The notes under the pieces are model-generated. The model searched no databases. It saw nothing but the letters and a program-made list of their open reading frames with translations, and was not told the origin of the DNA. A program made the position numbers and the translations under genes. Below, piece after piece: positions 1 through 7,937 of a stretch of DNA of 64,000 nt. Within the stretch, counting starts at the first letter, position 1. Every line of letters starts with the position of its first letter. The stretch is from JBJMHZ01 sp045807125 (GTDB lineage Bacteria > Actinomycetota > Actinomycetes > JAWWOL01): the NCBI GenBank assembly GCA_045807125.1, contig JBJMHZ010000047.1, positions 1 to 64,000 on the forward strand. Reading direction: 5' to 3'.

Positions 1-1192
1 CAGCCGGGTCCGGCTCGCGCGGCGCCTCGGCGGCGGCCCGGTCGCCGTCCGCCCGGGCATCGCCTGGGGCGCTGCCCTCCGGAGGCGGGGGCGCACCGCC
101 GTCCGGACCGCCGTCCGGACCGCCGTCCGGGCGGCCGTCGGGCGGCTCCGGCGGGCCGTCGGGGCCGTTCGGGCCGGCGGGCTCGCGCGCCTGCCGCAGC
201 GCGTCGTCGAGCTGCTCCTCGTCCAGGCCGGGCTCCTCGAACGGCAGCCGCCGGCGCCGGTGCGGGAGCGCGAGCAGCGCGGCCTGCCGCACGTCGTGGC
301 CGGTCACCTCGTCCCGGTCGTGCCAGGCGGCGAGGGCGACCGCGGCGCGGGCCATCACGATGTCCGCGCGCAGCCCGTCGACCTCGAACGACGCGCACAC
401 CGCCGCGATCTCGCGCAGCGCGCCGTCGCCCAGCACCACCTTGGGCAGCCGGTCGCGGGCGGCCGCGATGCGGGCGGCCAGCCCGGCGTCGGCCTCGGCA
501 TGCGCGGCGGCGAAGGCCTCGGGGTCGGCCTCGTACGCCAGCCGGCGGCGGACCACCTCGACCCGCTGGTCCGGGTCGCGGCTGCCGCGCACCTCCACCG
601 TGAGGCCGAACCGGTCGAGCAGCTGCGGCCGCAGCTCCCCCTCCTCGGGGTTCATCGTGCCGACGAGCAGGAACCGGGCCGCGTGCCGCACCGACACGCC
701 CTCGCGCTCGACGTAGGACATGCCGAGCGCGGCGGCGTCGAGCAGCAGGTCGACGAGGTGGTCGTGCAGCAGGTTGACCTCGTCGACGTAGAGGACGCCG
801 CGGTGCGCCTCCGCGAGCAGCCCGGGGACGTACGCGGTGACGCCGCGGGTGAGCGCCTGCTCGAGGTCGAGCGAGCCGACGACGCGGTCCTCCGTGGCAC
901 CGACCGGCAGCTCCACCAGCCGGGCCGGGCGCTCGAGCGCCGGCGCGCCGGCCCCGTGCGGGCCGTCGGGGCAGGCCGGGTCCGGGTCGGCGGGGTCGCA
1001 GGAGAATCGGCACCCCTCGACGACGGCGACCGGAGGCAGCAGCCGGGCGAGCGCCCGGACGACGGTCGACTTGGCGGTGCCCTTCTCGCCGCGGACCAGC
1101 ACGCCCCCGATGGCCGGCGACACGGCGTTCAGCAGCAAGGCGAGCCGCAGGTCGTCGAGGCCGACGACGGCGGAGAACGGGTACGGCACCAC
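1..1192 (-). CDS. ChlI/ChlD-type magnesium/cobalt chelatase, AAA+ subunit (3' end outside window)
   Basis: This is an ATPase subunit of a metal chelatase. It begins Val-Val-Pro-Tyr-Pro-Phe-Ser-Ala-Val-Val-Gly and has a Walker A at about residues 33-40 (RGEKGTAKST) and a Walker B around VLYVDEVNLL, followed by the ChlI motif LVGTMNPEEGELRPQLLDRF. After about residue 310 comes a Gly-Pro-Asp-rich linker, as in fused ChlI-ChlD proteins; the expected VWA/ChlD half lies beyond the window edge. The GTG at 1192-1190 is chosen because AGGAAGG lies about 10 nt upstream. A cobalamin riboswitch sits immediately upstream and cobN is nearby, so a role as the CobS/CobT-like partner of CobN in cobalt insertion is the best inference. 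The sequence alone does not exclude magnesium as substrate. Confidence 0.88.
   Translation of the reverse strand, partial: MVPYPFSAVVGLDDLRLALLLNAVSPAIGGVLVRGEKGTAKSTVVRALARLLPPVAVVEGCRFSCDPADPDPACPDGPHGAGAPALERPARLVELPVGATEDRVVGSLDLEQALTRGVTAYVPGLLAEAHRGVLYVDEVNLLHDHLVDLLLDAAALGMSYVEREGVSVRHAARFLLVGTMNPEEGELRPQLLDRFGLTVEVRGSRDPDQRVEVVRRRLAYEADPEAFAAAHAEADAGLAARIAAARDRLPKVVLGDGALREIAAVCASFEVDGLRADIVMARAAVALAAWHDRDEVTGHDVRQAALLALPHRRRRLPFEEPGLDEEQLDDALRQAREPAGPNGPDGPPEPPDGRPDGGPDGGPDGGAPPPPEGSAPGDARADGDRAAAEAPREPDPA
98..133. repeat. 12-bp in-frame tandem repeat in the chelatase linker
   Basis: Three copies of a 12-bp unit (GCCGTCCGGACC, the last diverged) lie inside the chelatase gene. On the minus strand they encode repeating Gly-Gly-Pro-Asp in the flexible linker between the ATPase and the presumed ChlD half. 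The repeat is in frame, so copy-number change would only alter linker length. Confidence 0.7.
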
Positions 1193-1244
1193 GAGGGGCC
1201 CGGCCTTCCTCGGGGTGTCCGCGCCCCGGGTCGAAAGGAACGGC

Positions 1245-1412
1245 GGGGCGCAGTGTCCTGGCTCCCGGATCGCCGCTCGCCCCGGCCTTCCGGCTCCCGC
1301 CGTGGCCCTGCCGGTCATGCACCGGCTGGGGTCCGCTCCCCGGTCACAGTGGCGGGACCGCGCCGGATTCCCACCGGCTTCCTGCCACCCCGTCGTGCGT
1401 TGTTGCGCACAT
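1245..1412 (-). promoter_or_regulatory. Cobalamin (adenosylcobalamin) riboswitch
   Basis: Read on the minus strand, the region contains the hallmark cobalamin riboswitch elements in order: AAGCCGGTGGGAATCCGGC, then GGTCCCGCCACTGTGA, then a variable arm rich in CCGG, then GAGCCAGGACACTGC. The candidate 5' end follows a TAGCAT -10-like hexamer near 1408-1413. The element ends about 50 nt before the GTG of the chelatase gene, so it most likely represses chelatase expression when adenosylcobalamin is plentiful. It lies downstream of the cupin gene and so probably has its own promoter. Confidence 0.93.
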
Positions 1413-1457
1413 GCTAGCCGCGTCCCTCGCGCCGCGGCACGCGGGACGGGGGACGGC

Positions 1458-1862
1458 CTACTCGGCGTCGACCGCGCCGGCCAGCTGCGCCTCCAGCAGC
1501 GACTGCCGCTCGAGCGGCCGGTGCGTGTAGAAGTACGTGCAGCCCTCGGGGCCGACGTCGGCGACCTCGTGCCGGACGCCCGGCGGCACGTGGACGTACG
1601 CTCCCGCCCCGACCGGCCGGCCCAGCATCGTGCAGGAGCCGGCGACCACCCAGATGTGGTGATGGGCCGACGCGTGGACGTGCGCCGGCCGCTCGTGCCC
1701 CGGTTCGACGCGCAGCAGCCCGATGACGATCTCGCCCGAGCGCCACAGCACCTTCTGCGCCACGCCCGGCAGCCCAGGCAGCGGCTCCCACGCCAGCGCA
1801 TCGACGTCGGCCGCGGCCAGCACGCGCGGCACGCCCCTGTCGTCGCGCCGGTCATCGGTCAC
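1458..1862 (-). CDS. Small cupin-domain protein
   Basis: A 134-residue single-domain cupin. The metal-site signature is visible: PAHVHASAHHHIWVVAGS (HxHx plus a following His cluster) and the second cupin motif around VHVPPGVRHEVADVG. The ends fit a complete ChrR/RmlC-like small cupin, and no other domain is present. The GTG start gives VTDDRRDD; the ribosome site in front of it is weak and an upstream start cannot be excluded. The gene is followed by the cobalamin riboswitch and chelatase on the same strand. No substrate can be named. Confidence 0.78.
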   Translation of the reverse strand: MTDDRRDDRGVPRVLAAADVDALAWEPLPGLPGVAQKVLWRSGEIVIGLLRVEPGHERPAHVHASAHHHIWVVAGSCTMLGRPVGAGAYVHVPPGVRHEVADVGPEGCTYFYTHRPLERQSLLEAQLAGAVDAE

Positions 1863-2086
1863 GCCCGCAGGATGCCATGCGACCCGCGTGCGCCTGCGCA
1901 CGGCACCGACCGCTCCCGGCCACCCCACCTGCCGTGACCCCTCGGCGACGCTCGGCGCATGCGTCACCGCCGTCACGACGAGGTAGCGGGCAAGCGAGGA
2001 GCAATACCGTCGATCCGGTTGCAGCCACCCGGTCGAGCGCGCATCGTGTGACGTCTTCAGGCGCTGACCTGATCTGAGGATGGGCC

Positions 2087-3697
2087 ATGACCCGTTGCCC
2101 AGCGTGCCGGCACGAGAACCCGGACGATTATCGATTCTGCGGTGGTTGCGGCCGCGCTCGCATCGATCCGCTCGTGCACGTCGCCGACCGGCCAGCGGCT
2201 GAGCAGTTGATCGACGGAGCCCCCCCGCCGCAGCGGTCGCAACAATGGTCGCCACCGCCCGAGGGCGCGCCGACCCGCCGAGGCACGTCGGACTCCACGC
2301 GCTACCTGTGCAGCGCGATGTACCTCGACAGCCGGCACTCGGCCACGGTCGTACGAGACGTCATCGACGCCGACCATCGCGCCGTCGCCTCATCGCCCGG
2401 CGTCGACATGGCCTGCGTCGCTCGGCACGCCCTCGCCGCCCGCCGCCGCCAGCTCGGGCGCGACATCGCGCTCACGGCCCTGGTCCTGCTCTTCCTGATC
2501 AGCCTGTACCACCAGTCCGGGACGCTGTTCCTCCTCTCCCTGCTGGCCGCCTGGGCGGTAGCCGCCGGAGACCTCCTGATCAGCCGCTACGGCATCATCG
2601 CCCAACGGCTGAGCCGGACCGCCTTCAGCACCGACGGGGCGCCGGAGCCCATCGACCCTCGACGCCGCCGCAGGGTGCGGGAGATCGCCGAGCGCGACGG
2701 CGGGAACGTGATCGTGCACAGCGGTTACTCGCCCTTCGTGGGCTGCGGCTTCCCGTTGGGAGGCTGGTCGTTCGCGCTCGACGTGACCAAGCCGGCCGAG
2801 GGTTGCGACGCACCGCTGCCGTTCACCGTCATCGAGCTGTGCGAGCACGTGACCCGGTCGCTTCAGGGCCTGCGCTGGCCGGCGCTGCGCATCGAGCCCA
2901 AGGTCATCGTGTCCGGCCAGGACATCCGGCACGATGCGCGCTTCCTGCCCGACCCGCTGGCGCCGCCGATCTCGTGGGCCGACCCCGCGCTCCACGACGG
3001 GCTGCTCGTCGGCCAGGAGGACCGGGTGCGTCCGTACCTGCACGTGCAGGTGACCGGTTGGCGCGACGAGCTCGTCCTCAGCCATTTCCTGCGCTTCCTG
3101 CTGCTGCCCAGCAGCCTGTTCGTCGAGGGCAGCTATTCGCTCCTCACTCCGGTCCAGCAGCGCTACCAGGAGGCTGACCGGCTGCTGCCGCAGCCCACGA
3201 CCGGCCAGTTCTTCCGCCTGATCTGGCAGGCGGCGAAGGCACTGCTCGGACTGCTCGTGAGAGCGCCCTTCCACGTGCTCGCCGCCGCCGTCGCGCCCGT
3301 ACGCAGAGCTTGGCGCACCACCGCGGAGCGACGGGAGATCGCCGCTGATCTGTCGTTCGACTACGGGGCATCGCTGAGCGTCAGGGAACTGGTGAGCGAC
3401 CGAAGCTTCCGGCGCTACTTCCAGCGGCTGGACAAGGAGCTGTACGTGAAGGTCGTGGAGGAGCGAGTCCTCGACGCGATCATCGACTTCCTGGAGGCGC
3501 GCGACATCGACGCGGGCGAGCTCCAGCAGCGATCCAACACCATCCTCAACAACGGGGTGATGGTGAGCGGCAGCGGACAGCTTCACACCGGCAACCTCGC
3601 CGTGGGCGAGGGCGCGACGGCCGGCACCACGATCACCCGAGGACAACGCGCTGCGAGCGCCGGAGGCACGACCACGGGAAGAGGCGAACGAGCATGA
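2087..3697 (+). CDS. Zinc-ribbon membrane protein with C-terminal VSGxG/AVGxxATA motif
   Basis: A 536-residue protein. Residues 1-23 form a zinc ribbon (CPACRHENPDDYRFCGGCG). A Pro-rich linker follows, then two adjacent hydrophobic segments at about 127-163. The middle contains a conserved-looking soluble domain with several Trp and Cys residues, plus another hydrophobic stretch near 365-385. The last 50 residues hold an Asn/Gly repeat-like motif (NNGVMVSGSGQLHTGNLAVG followed by EGATAGTT) that recurs in the next gene. The stop overlaps the next start (ATGA at 3694-3697), so the two are translationally coupled. I do not recognise a function. The shared motif and zinc ribbon suggest a scaffold or signalling role at the membrane (inference). 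Confidence 0.8.
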   Translation: MTRCPACRHENPDDYRFCGGCGRARIDPLVHVADRPAAEQLIDGAPPPQRSQQWSPPPEGAPTRRGTSDSTRYLCSAMYLDSRHSATVVRDVIDADHRAVASSPGVDMACVARHALAARRRQLGRDIALTALVLLFLISLYHQSGTLFLLSLLAAWAVAAGDLLISRYGIIAQRLSRTAFSTDGAPEPIDPRRRRRVREIAERDGGNVIVHSGYSPFVGCGFPLGGWSFALDVTKPAEGCDAPLPFTVIELCEHVTRSLQGLRWPALRIEPKVIVSGQDIRHDARFLPDPLAPPISWADPALHDGLLVGQEDRVRPYLHVQVTGWRDELVLSHFLRFLLLPSSLFVEGSYSLLTPVQQRYQEADRLLPQPTTGQFFRLIWQAAKALLGLLVRAPFHVLAAAVAPVRRAWRTTAERREIAADLSFDYGASLSVRELVSDRSFRRYFQRLDKELYVKVVEERVLDAIIDFLEARDIDAGELQQRSNTILNNGVMVSGSGQLHTGNLAVGEGATAGTTITRGQRAASAGGTTTGRGERA

Positions 3698-4047
3698 GGA
3701 ATCAAGGCGTGCACGTCTCCGGTCATGGCCGCATCAACGCCGGTGCGATCGCAGTGGGCGACCAGGCCACTGCCGTCGGCTCGACGACCGTCAACGAGCA
3801 TCGCCAGGAGCTGCAGGGCCAGCTCGACGACCTGATCGCGCAGCTACGGGCTCGACAGGACGAGCTGGCGGACAGCGAGCAGATCGTTGCCACTGCACAG
3901 CAGGCCCGCGACGAGCTCGACAAGCCACAGCCGAACAAGTTCTCGCTCCTCGGGCTGCTCCATGGCATTGCCGCCGGGGTCGGTTCGGTCGCCGGGCTCG
4001 CCACGTCCGTCGAGGCCATCAAGCTAGCCGTGACGCAGTTGCTGTGA
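3694..4047 (+). CDS. Small protein with N-terminal VSGxG/AVGxxATA motif, coiled coil and hydrophobic C-terminus
   Basis: A 117-residue protein that starts within the stop codon of the previous gene. The first 35 residues carry NQGVHVSGHGRINAGAIAVG then DQATAVGSTTV, matching the C-terminal motif of the upstream protein and resembling short beta-solenoid-like repeats in many actinobacterial effector-associated small proteins. Residues about 36-75 are rich in Gln, Glu, Arg and Leu with heptad spacing and probably form a coiled coil. The C-terminal 40 residues are Gly/Ala/Leu-rich and hydrophobic and could bury in membrane or pack in an oligomer. Function unknown; the coupling and shared motif point to direct partnership with the upstream gene. 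Confidence 0.78.
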   Translation: MRNQGVHVSGHGRINAGAIAVGDQATAVGSTTVNEHRQELQGQLDDLIAQLRARQDELADSEQIVATAQQARDELDKPQPNKFSLLGLLHGIAAGVGSVAGLATSVEAIKLAVTQLL

Positions 4048-4095
4048 CTCGCGCGAGCTGACGCACGGATCACCGCGCCCTCGGAGGCGGTCGTC

Positions 4096-4950
4096 TTGCC
4101 CGATCTCATGCGTTGCGCCACCTGCGGCGCGTCCATTCAGCGGGAGGACCAGTTCTGCACGACGTGCGGGAGCCCGGTCACCTCGCCTCGGCCGACACCG
4201 GATCGAGGCGTGCAGGAGTCGGTGCCGCACCTCGGCAGCTCCATCACGCAGCCCGTGCCGCCCCGACGTCGCTTCCCGCTCTCGGCGCTGACGACTGCCA
4301 TCCTGGCGCTCCTGATCGGTGGTGGGGTCACCGTCGCGCTCGTGCTGCTGCTCGGCGGGCACGATCCCGGCTCCTCGACCGGGCAAGGGACCGTGGCCCG
4401 GACGTCAGCGCGATCGGCGCCATCAGCGTCCTCGACATCGCATGTCGCCCCGCCACCCTCGCCGCCGACCTCGCCGCCGACCAGCTCCTCCGCGGCGCTC
4501 TCCGCGACGGCCAGGCAGCAGCTCGCGCACATGGACGCCCTGCTTGCGGCCAGCAGCCAGACCCGCGGGCAGGTACGTCGGGCGGTAGCGGCCATCACGG
4601 ACTGCTCGGCCACGTCGAGCGACGTCGCGATCCTGAGGGACGCGGCCAATGCGCGCGCCGCCATCGTGGACCAAGTGGGCTCGCTCGACGTCTCGGCCAT
4701 CTTGGGTGGCACCCAGCTGGTATCCGAGCTGACCGCCGCCGAGCAGGCCAGCCACGACGCCGACCTCTCCTTCGCTGACTGGGGCGACTCGCAGCTCGGC
4801 TGCACGTCCACCGCTGCCCGCACCGCCGACTACGACGATGCGGTCGCCTCCTCTGGGATCGCGGACGATGCCAAGTCGGCCTTCGTCAAGGACTGGAACC
4901 GACTGGCCGCCGCGGCCGGGCTGCCGCCGCGCAGCGCCGCCAGCATCTGA
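4096..4950 (+). CDS. Zinc-ribbon, single-pass membrane protein with helical exterior domain
   Basis: The protein has 284 residues from a TTG start, chosen because GGAGG lies 8 nt upstream; an in-frame ATG follows four codons later. A zinc ribbon (CATCGASIQREDQFCTTCGS) is at the N-terminus. A transmembrane helix lies at about residues 61-87, then a Ser/Pro/Thr-rich stretch, then an Ala-rich helical domain to the end that contains two cysteines able to form a disulfide. This is the third gene of the cassette, 48 bp after the second. Its N-terminal ribbon matches the layout of the first gene. The predicted topology is ribbon inside, helical domain outside. No family is recognised for the outer domain. 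Confidence 0.78.
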   Translation: MPDLMRCATCGASIQREDQFCTTCGSPVTSPRPTPDRGVQESVPHLGSSITQPVPPRRRFPLSALTTAILALLIGGGVTVALVLLLGGHDPGSSTGQGTVARTSARSAPSASSTSHVAPPPSPPTSPPTSSSAALSATARQQLAHMDALLAASSQTRGQVRRAVAAITDCSATSSDVAILRDAANARAAIVDQVGSLDVSAILGGTQLVSELTAAEQASHDADLSFADWGDSQLGCTSTAARTADYDDAVASSGIADDAKSAFVKDWNRLAAAAGLPPRSAASI

Positions 4951-4991
4951 CTCCACCCTCACCGGCGGGCGTACGGGGGCGACCCGGCGTT

Positions 4992-5013
4992 CTTTGCCAA
5001 CTCATGGGCAAAG
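4992..5013 (+). terminator. 7-bp perfect hairpin, possible terminator or operator
   Basis: CTTTGCC (4992-4998) and GGCAAAG (5007-5013) form a perfect stem around an 8-nt loop, followed at 5020-5024 by CTTTTCT. It lies 42 bp after the third cassette gene and about 70 bp before the hydrolase start. It could be a weak Rho-independent terminator for the cassette or a dyad operator. Confidence 0.4.
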
Positions 5014-5080
5014 CGGGACTTTTCTCGTGGTGATCTCCGGTGCCACGCTTCCGGCCCTGGCCTGACGCAGGGAGGCATCG

Positions 5081-6310
5081 GTGCGCACTCAGCTCCTCCG
5101 GCGGTCGGCCGCCGTCGGGTCCGTCCTCGCGCTGGCCACGGGCGTCACGGCCGGCGCCACCGTCATCGCCGCGCCGGCGCGGGCCGACGGCCCCGGCAGC
5201 GGCGCGCCGTGGATCGTCAGCGTCGGCGACTCGTACATCTCCGGCGAGGCCGGCCGGTGGGCCGGCAACGCGAGCACCGAGTCCTACATCGACGCGCTCG
5301 GGCCCACCGCGTACGACGACAACTCCACGCGCACGGCCGAGGTCATCTCGCACTGCCACCGCTCGCTCGCGGCAGAGGTCTACGTCGGCGCCGGGGTCAA
5401 CGGCTACGACCTGGCCTGCTCGGGCGCCAGGACGGGCACGTTCACCACGTCGGACGGCTACTTCAAGCCGGGCCTGGACTTCTACGACGACGGCGCAGGT
5501 CACCTCGGCCAGGCGCTGATGCTGCAGCAGTTCGCCGCCACCCACGACGTCCGCATGGTGGCAGTCTCGATCGGCGGCAATGACTACGACTTCGGCGGCA
5601 TCGTGCAGGACTGCGTGGAGGACTTCCTCTACTCGCCGTCCTGGTGGCCGGACTACTGCAAGGACGACTCGACGGTCACGAGCAACTTCACGCCCGCGAA
5701 CGTCTCGACGCAGACCGCGGCCATCAAGAGCGCGATCCTCAACGTGCGCACGGCCATGACGCGGGCCGGCTACGCCGACGCGCAGTACGCGATCACCGTG
5801 CAGACGTACGAGTCGCCCATCCCGAACGCCGCCGGCTTCCGCTACTCGCAGTCCGGCTACACCAGGCAGTCGACCGGTGGCTGCGGCTTCTGGAACGCCG
5901 ACGCGGACTGGGCCAACGGCTCGGCGCTCCCGACCATCAACAACTCGGTCACCAGCGCCGCCACCCAGACCGGCCTGACCAACATCAAGATCGTGAACCT
6001 GGCGAGCGCGTTCAACGGCCGCCGGCTGTGCGAGAGCAGCGTGGGGCGGCTCGAGGAGAAGGGCTACACCTCCTGGACGCAGGCCGGCGCGGTCGACAGC
6101 ACCGAGTGGATCAACGGCATCCGCACGGTGACGACCGTCGGCACCGACTACTACGTCCAGGAGTCGCTGCACCCCAACTACTGGGGCGAGCTGGCGCTGC
6201 GCAACTGCCTGCGGCAGGCGTACAACGGCGGCACCCCGCGCGGCGGCACCTGCACGATCTCGACGACGGGGCGCAACGCGCACGGCGAGCCCAACATGTC
6301 CCTGCACTGA
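5081..6310 (+). CDS. Secreted SGNH/GDSL-family hydrolase
   Basis: A 409-residue exported hydrolase. Residues 1-36 are a typical signal peptide (positive N-terminus, hydrophobic core, PARADG near the cleavage site). Block I of the SGNH fold is IVSVGDSYISGE (nucleophile Ser in GDS), block III is VSIGGNDYDF, and the catalytic His is in ESLHPNYWGE near the C-terminus. Several Cys residues (CHRS, YDLACSG, DCVED, DYCKD, GGCGF, CLRQ) suggest disulfides, consistent with export. Start is the GTG preceded by GGGAGG. Likely activity is on lipid, acyl-sugar or cell-wall esters; the exact substrate cannot be read from the sequence. Confidence 0.9.
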   Translation: MRTQLLRRSAAVGSVLALATGVTAGATVIAAPARADGPGSGAPWIVSVGDSYISGEAGRWAGNASTESYIDALGPTAYDDNSTRTAEVISHCHRSLAAEVYVGAGVNGYDLACSGARTGTFTTSDGYFKPGLDFYDDGAGHLGQALMLQQFAATHDVRMVAVSIGGNDYDFGGIVQDCVEDFLYSPSWWPDYCKDDSTVTSNFTPANVSTQTAAIKSAILNVRTAMTRAGYADAQYAITVQTYESPIPNAAGFRYSQSGYTRQSTGGCGFWNADADWANGSALPTINNSVTSAATQTGLTNIKIVNLASAFNGRRLCESSVGRLEEKGYTSWTQAGAVDSTEWINGIRTVTTVGTDYYVQESLHPNYWGELALRNCLRQAYNGGTPRGGTCTISTTGRNAHGEPNMSLH

Positions 6311-6321
6311 GCCCGTCAGCC

Positions 6322-6417
6322 GGCCTGCGCCCGACCGCAGGCCCGATCCGGGCTGCGACGCAAGGCCCGGATCAGCGCTCGCCCCGGTGCCCGGCTACGG
6401 CCGGGGCCGGGGCGAGC
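6322..6417. other. Three consecutive perfect hairpins in an intergenic gap
   Basis: Three adjacent inverted repeats fill the gap after the hydrolase. Arms are GGCCTGCG 6322-6329 with CGCAGGCC 6336-6343; GATCCGGGC 6345-6353 with GCCCGGATC 6365-6373; and GCTCGCCCCGG 6377-6387 with CCGGGGCGAGC 6407-6417. No T-run follows. They may act together as a strong terminator and mRNA end-protector for the hydrolase transcript, but the tandem arrangement is unusual. Confidence 0.6.
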
Positions 6418-6430
6418 CGATGACTGATCC

Positions 6431-7096
6431 GTGCTGATCCTGCTCTGCGCCGCGCTCGTGGCCTGCGGCGTCGCGGTGAGCGCGCGCTGGCACGCCACGC
6501 GCGTCGACGCGCTCGGCCGCGCCCGGCCGTACCCCCTGCTCGCGGCCGTGTGCCTCGAGCTCGCGGCGCTGGCCGCCGTGCCGGTCGTCCGCATCACGGC
6601 CGAGCAGCACCGGCTCGGGCGGGTGGCCACCGAGCTGGCCGGCGCCCCGGCGACGGTGCACTGCCAGCGCCTGGCGAGCGCCATGGCCGACCTGACGAAC
6701 GACCTCGGCCACGTCAACCTCGGCCAGGACGGCCGGCCTGAGCGCTCGACGCTCATCAAGAACGAGCAGTGCCGGTTGCTGGGGTCCTACCTGGCGTCGG
6801 CCACGGTGCGGCGGCGGCCGAGCTACCGCGAGGTGGTGGCCGTGCACGTGCTCACTCACGAGTCGATGCACATGCGCGGCATCACCGGGGAGGCGCTGGC
6901 CGAGTGCGCGGCCGTGCAGCGCGACCAGCTGACCGCCGAGATGCTGGGGGCGACGCGGGACGAGGCGCACCTGCTCGCCCTCCGGTACTGGCTGACCGTC
7001 TATCCGCTGATGCCGGACGACTACCGCAGCGCCGACTGCGGCCCCGGCCTGCCGCTCGACGAGCACCTGCCCAGCGCGCCCTGGCTGCGCCGCTGA
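6431..7096 (+). CDS. Membrane-anchored protein with HExxH metallopeptidase-like motif
   Basis: A 221-residue protein starting at GTG. Two hydrophobic segments (residues about 1-18 and 36-55) anchor it at the N-terminus. The rest is soluble and includes VLTHESMHMRGITGEALAEC, in which HESMH matches the HExxH zinc site and the downstream GEALAE offers a Glu as a possible third ligand. Cysteines at CQRL, EQCRLL, AECAAV and ADCGPG suggest the soluble part may be outside the membrane. No close family is recognised. It follows the triple hairpin and so is probably transcribed separately from the hydrolase. Confidence 0.72.
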   Translation: MLILLCAALVACGVAVSARWHATRVDALGRARPYPLLAAVCLELAALAAVPVVRITAEQHRLGRVATELAGAPATVHCQRLASAMADLTNDLGHVNLGQDGRPERSTLIKNEQCRLLGSYLASATVRRRPSYREVVAVHVLTHESMHMRGITGEALAECAAVQRDQLTAEMLGATRDEAHLLALRYWLTVYPLMPDDYRSADCGPGLPLDEHLPSAPWLRR

Positions 7097-7243
7097 AGGG
7101 CCGCGGAGCGCGCGCCGAACCGGTGGATGCAACAAATACGTGAAGGCCGCCGGGCGTTATGCAAAGCAAGGGATGCCAAACGATCGTTCCAGCTGCCTGA
7201 TAGCGCCGGCGAAACTGGCCCCGCAGCTTCGTGCTGCCCTAGC
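7097..7243. other. AT-richer intergenic segment of unknown nature
   Basis: Between two genes the composition drops noticeably in GC. The segment contains AACAAATACGTGAAGG, a run ending GTTCCAGCTGCCTGATAG (one frame reads Val-Pro-Ala-Ala-stop-stop), a small hairpin GCAGC 7223-7227 with GCTGC 7233-7237, and a palindrome CCCTAG-C-CTAGGG at 7237-7249 that overlaps the end of the minus-strand gene. Part of it could terminate the 7244-7699 gene. A tmRNA-like tag end was considered but there is no tRNA-like domain. Confidence 0.35.
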
Positions 7244-7699
7244 CTAGGGGAAGCGGTGACTGATCATGTCCACCACGCGGTCGGAGAGATTGAGCGGGAT
7301 GATCTCGTAATCCTTGACGAACCACTTCAGCGCCAGGGGCTCGGGCTCCTCCGTGACGACCCGGCCGTCAACGGATTTGGCCATGGCCCGGGTACCGATC
7401 GAGTTGTAGATCTGGTGCTCGACCGCGAAAGGCAGGGAGAACGCGAGCCCCCGTGGGGTGACCGTCGTGTCCGCCGCCTCCATGTAGACAGCGGAGACCA
7501 GGGTGCCCGACCCAGATCCGGAGACCGCTGCCGAGGAGCACGACCGCGACCACCAAGGGCCGTCGGGCTGAGACTGGTAGAGCACCTTGACATCAGCACC
7601 GGCCAGGACGGCGTCGCGCAGTTGGTGGACATTTCCGAGGAGCGGCTCGCCGTGCTGGTCGGTCCGGTAGACGAGCGTCCATACGTTCACGGGTGCCAT
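7244..7699 (-). CDS. Conserved-looking hypothetical protein
   Basis: A 151-residue protein with a clear ribosome site (GAGGAG seven nucleotides before the ATG). It begins MAPVNVWTLVYRTDQHGEPL and ends in DRVVDMISHRFP. It has alternating hydrophobic and polar residues suggestive of a beta-rich fold, no signal peptide and no membrane helix. A Trp-Trp followed by RSCSS lies near residue 49. Its GC content is lower than that of its neighbours, which could mean recent acquisition. No family recognised. Confidence 0.6.
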   Translation of the reverse strand: MAPVNVWTLVYRTDQHGEPLLGNVHQLRDAVLAGADVKVLYQSQPDGPWWSRSCSSAAVSGSGSGTLVSAVYMEAADTTVTPRGLAFSLPFAVEHQIYNSIGTRAMAKSVDGRVVTEEPEPLALKWFVKDYEIIPLNLSDRVVDMISHRFP

Positions 7700-7787
7700 G
7701 TGATTCTCCTCGGATCACGCTGACGTGATCCGCTCGCAATGGCGTGACGCGCGTTCATTGAAGCACGACCCTGACCCATCCGTCTCG

Positions 7788-7937
7788 ATGAACGAGCAGA
7801 GCAGATCGCCGCTGCCGAAAGCCATGGGTACGCTGCGTGAGGCGCTGGTCGGAATGATCGAGGATTACGCCCGCCACATGGATCACGTCGACCTGTTGCG
7901 CCAGCGGATCAACGGACGCATCCGGGCTCGTATCTAA
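7788..7937 (+). CDS. Possible small helical protein
   Basis: A 49-codon reading frame from ATG 7788 giving a charged, helix-prone peptide (MNEQSRSPLPKAMGTLREAL then GMIEDYARHMDHVDLLRQRI). It lies just upstream of and divergent from the 7244-7699 gene and ends against the GNAT stop. There is no convincing ribosome site. Amino-acid composition is less Arg/Ala-biased than random frames here, which is the only support. It could equally be promoter DNA. Confidence 0.25.
   Translation: MNEQSRSPLPKAMGTLREALVGMIEDYARHMDHVDLLRQRINGRIRARI

Noticed and set aside
260..1417. Long plus-strand reading frame over the chelatase
   Set aside because: Its product is Arg/Val-rich with no domain, while the minus strand gives a clear AAA+ chelatase and riboswitch. 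It is an antisense shadow of high-GC codon bias.
7130..7243. tmRNA (ssrA) fragment
   Set aside because: Only a possible tag end is present. The 5' and 3' tRNA-like halves are missing, so no tmRNA is called.
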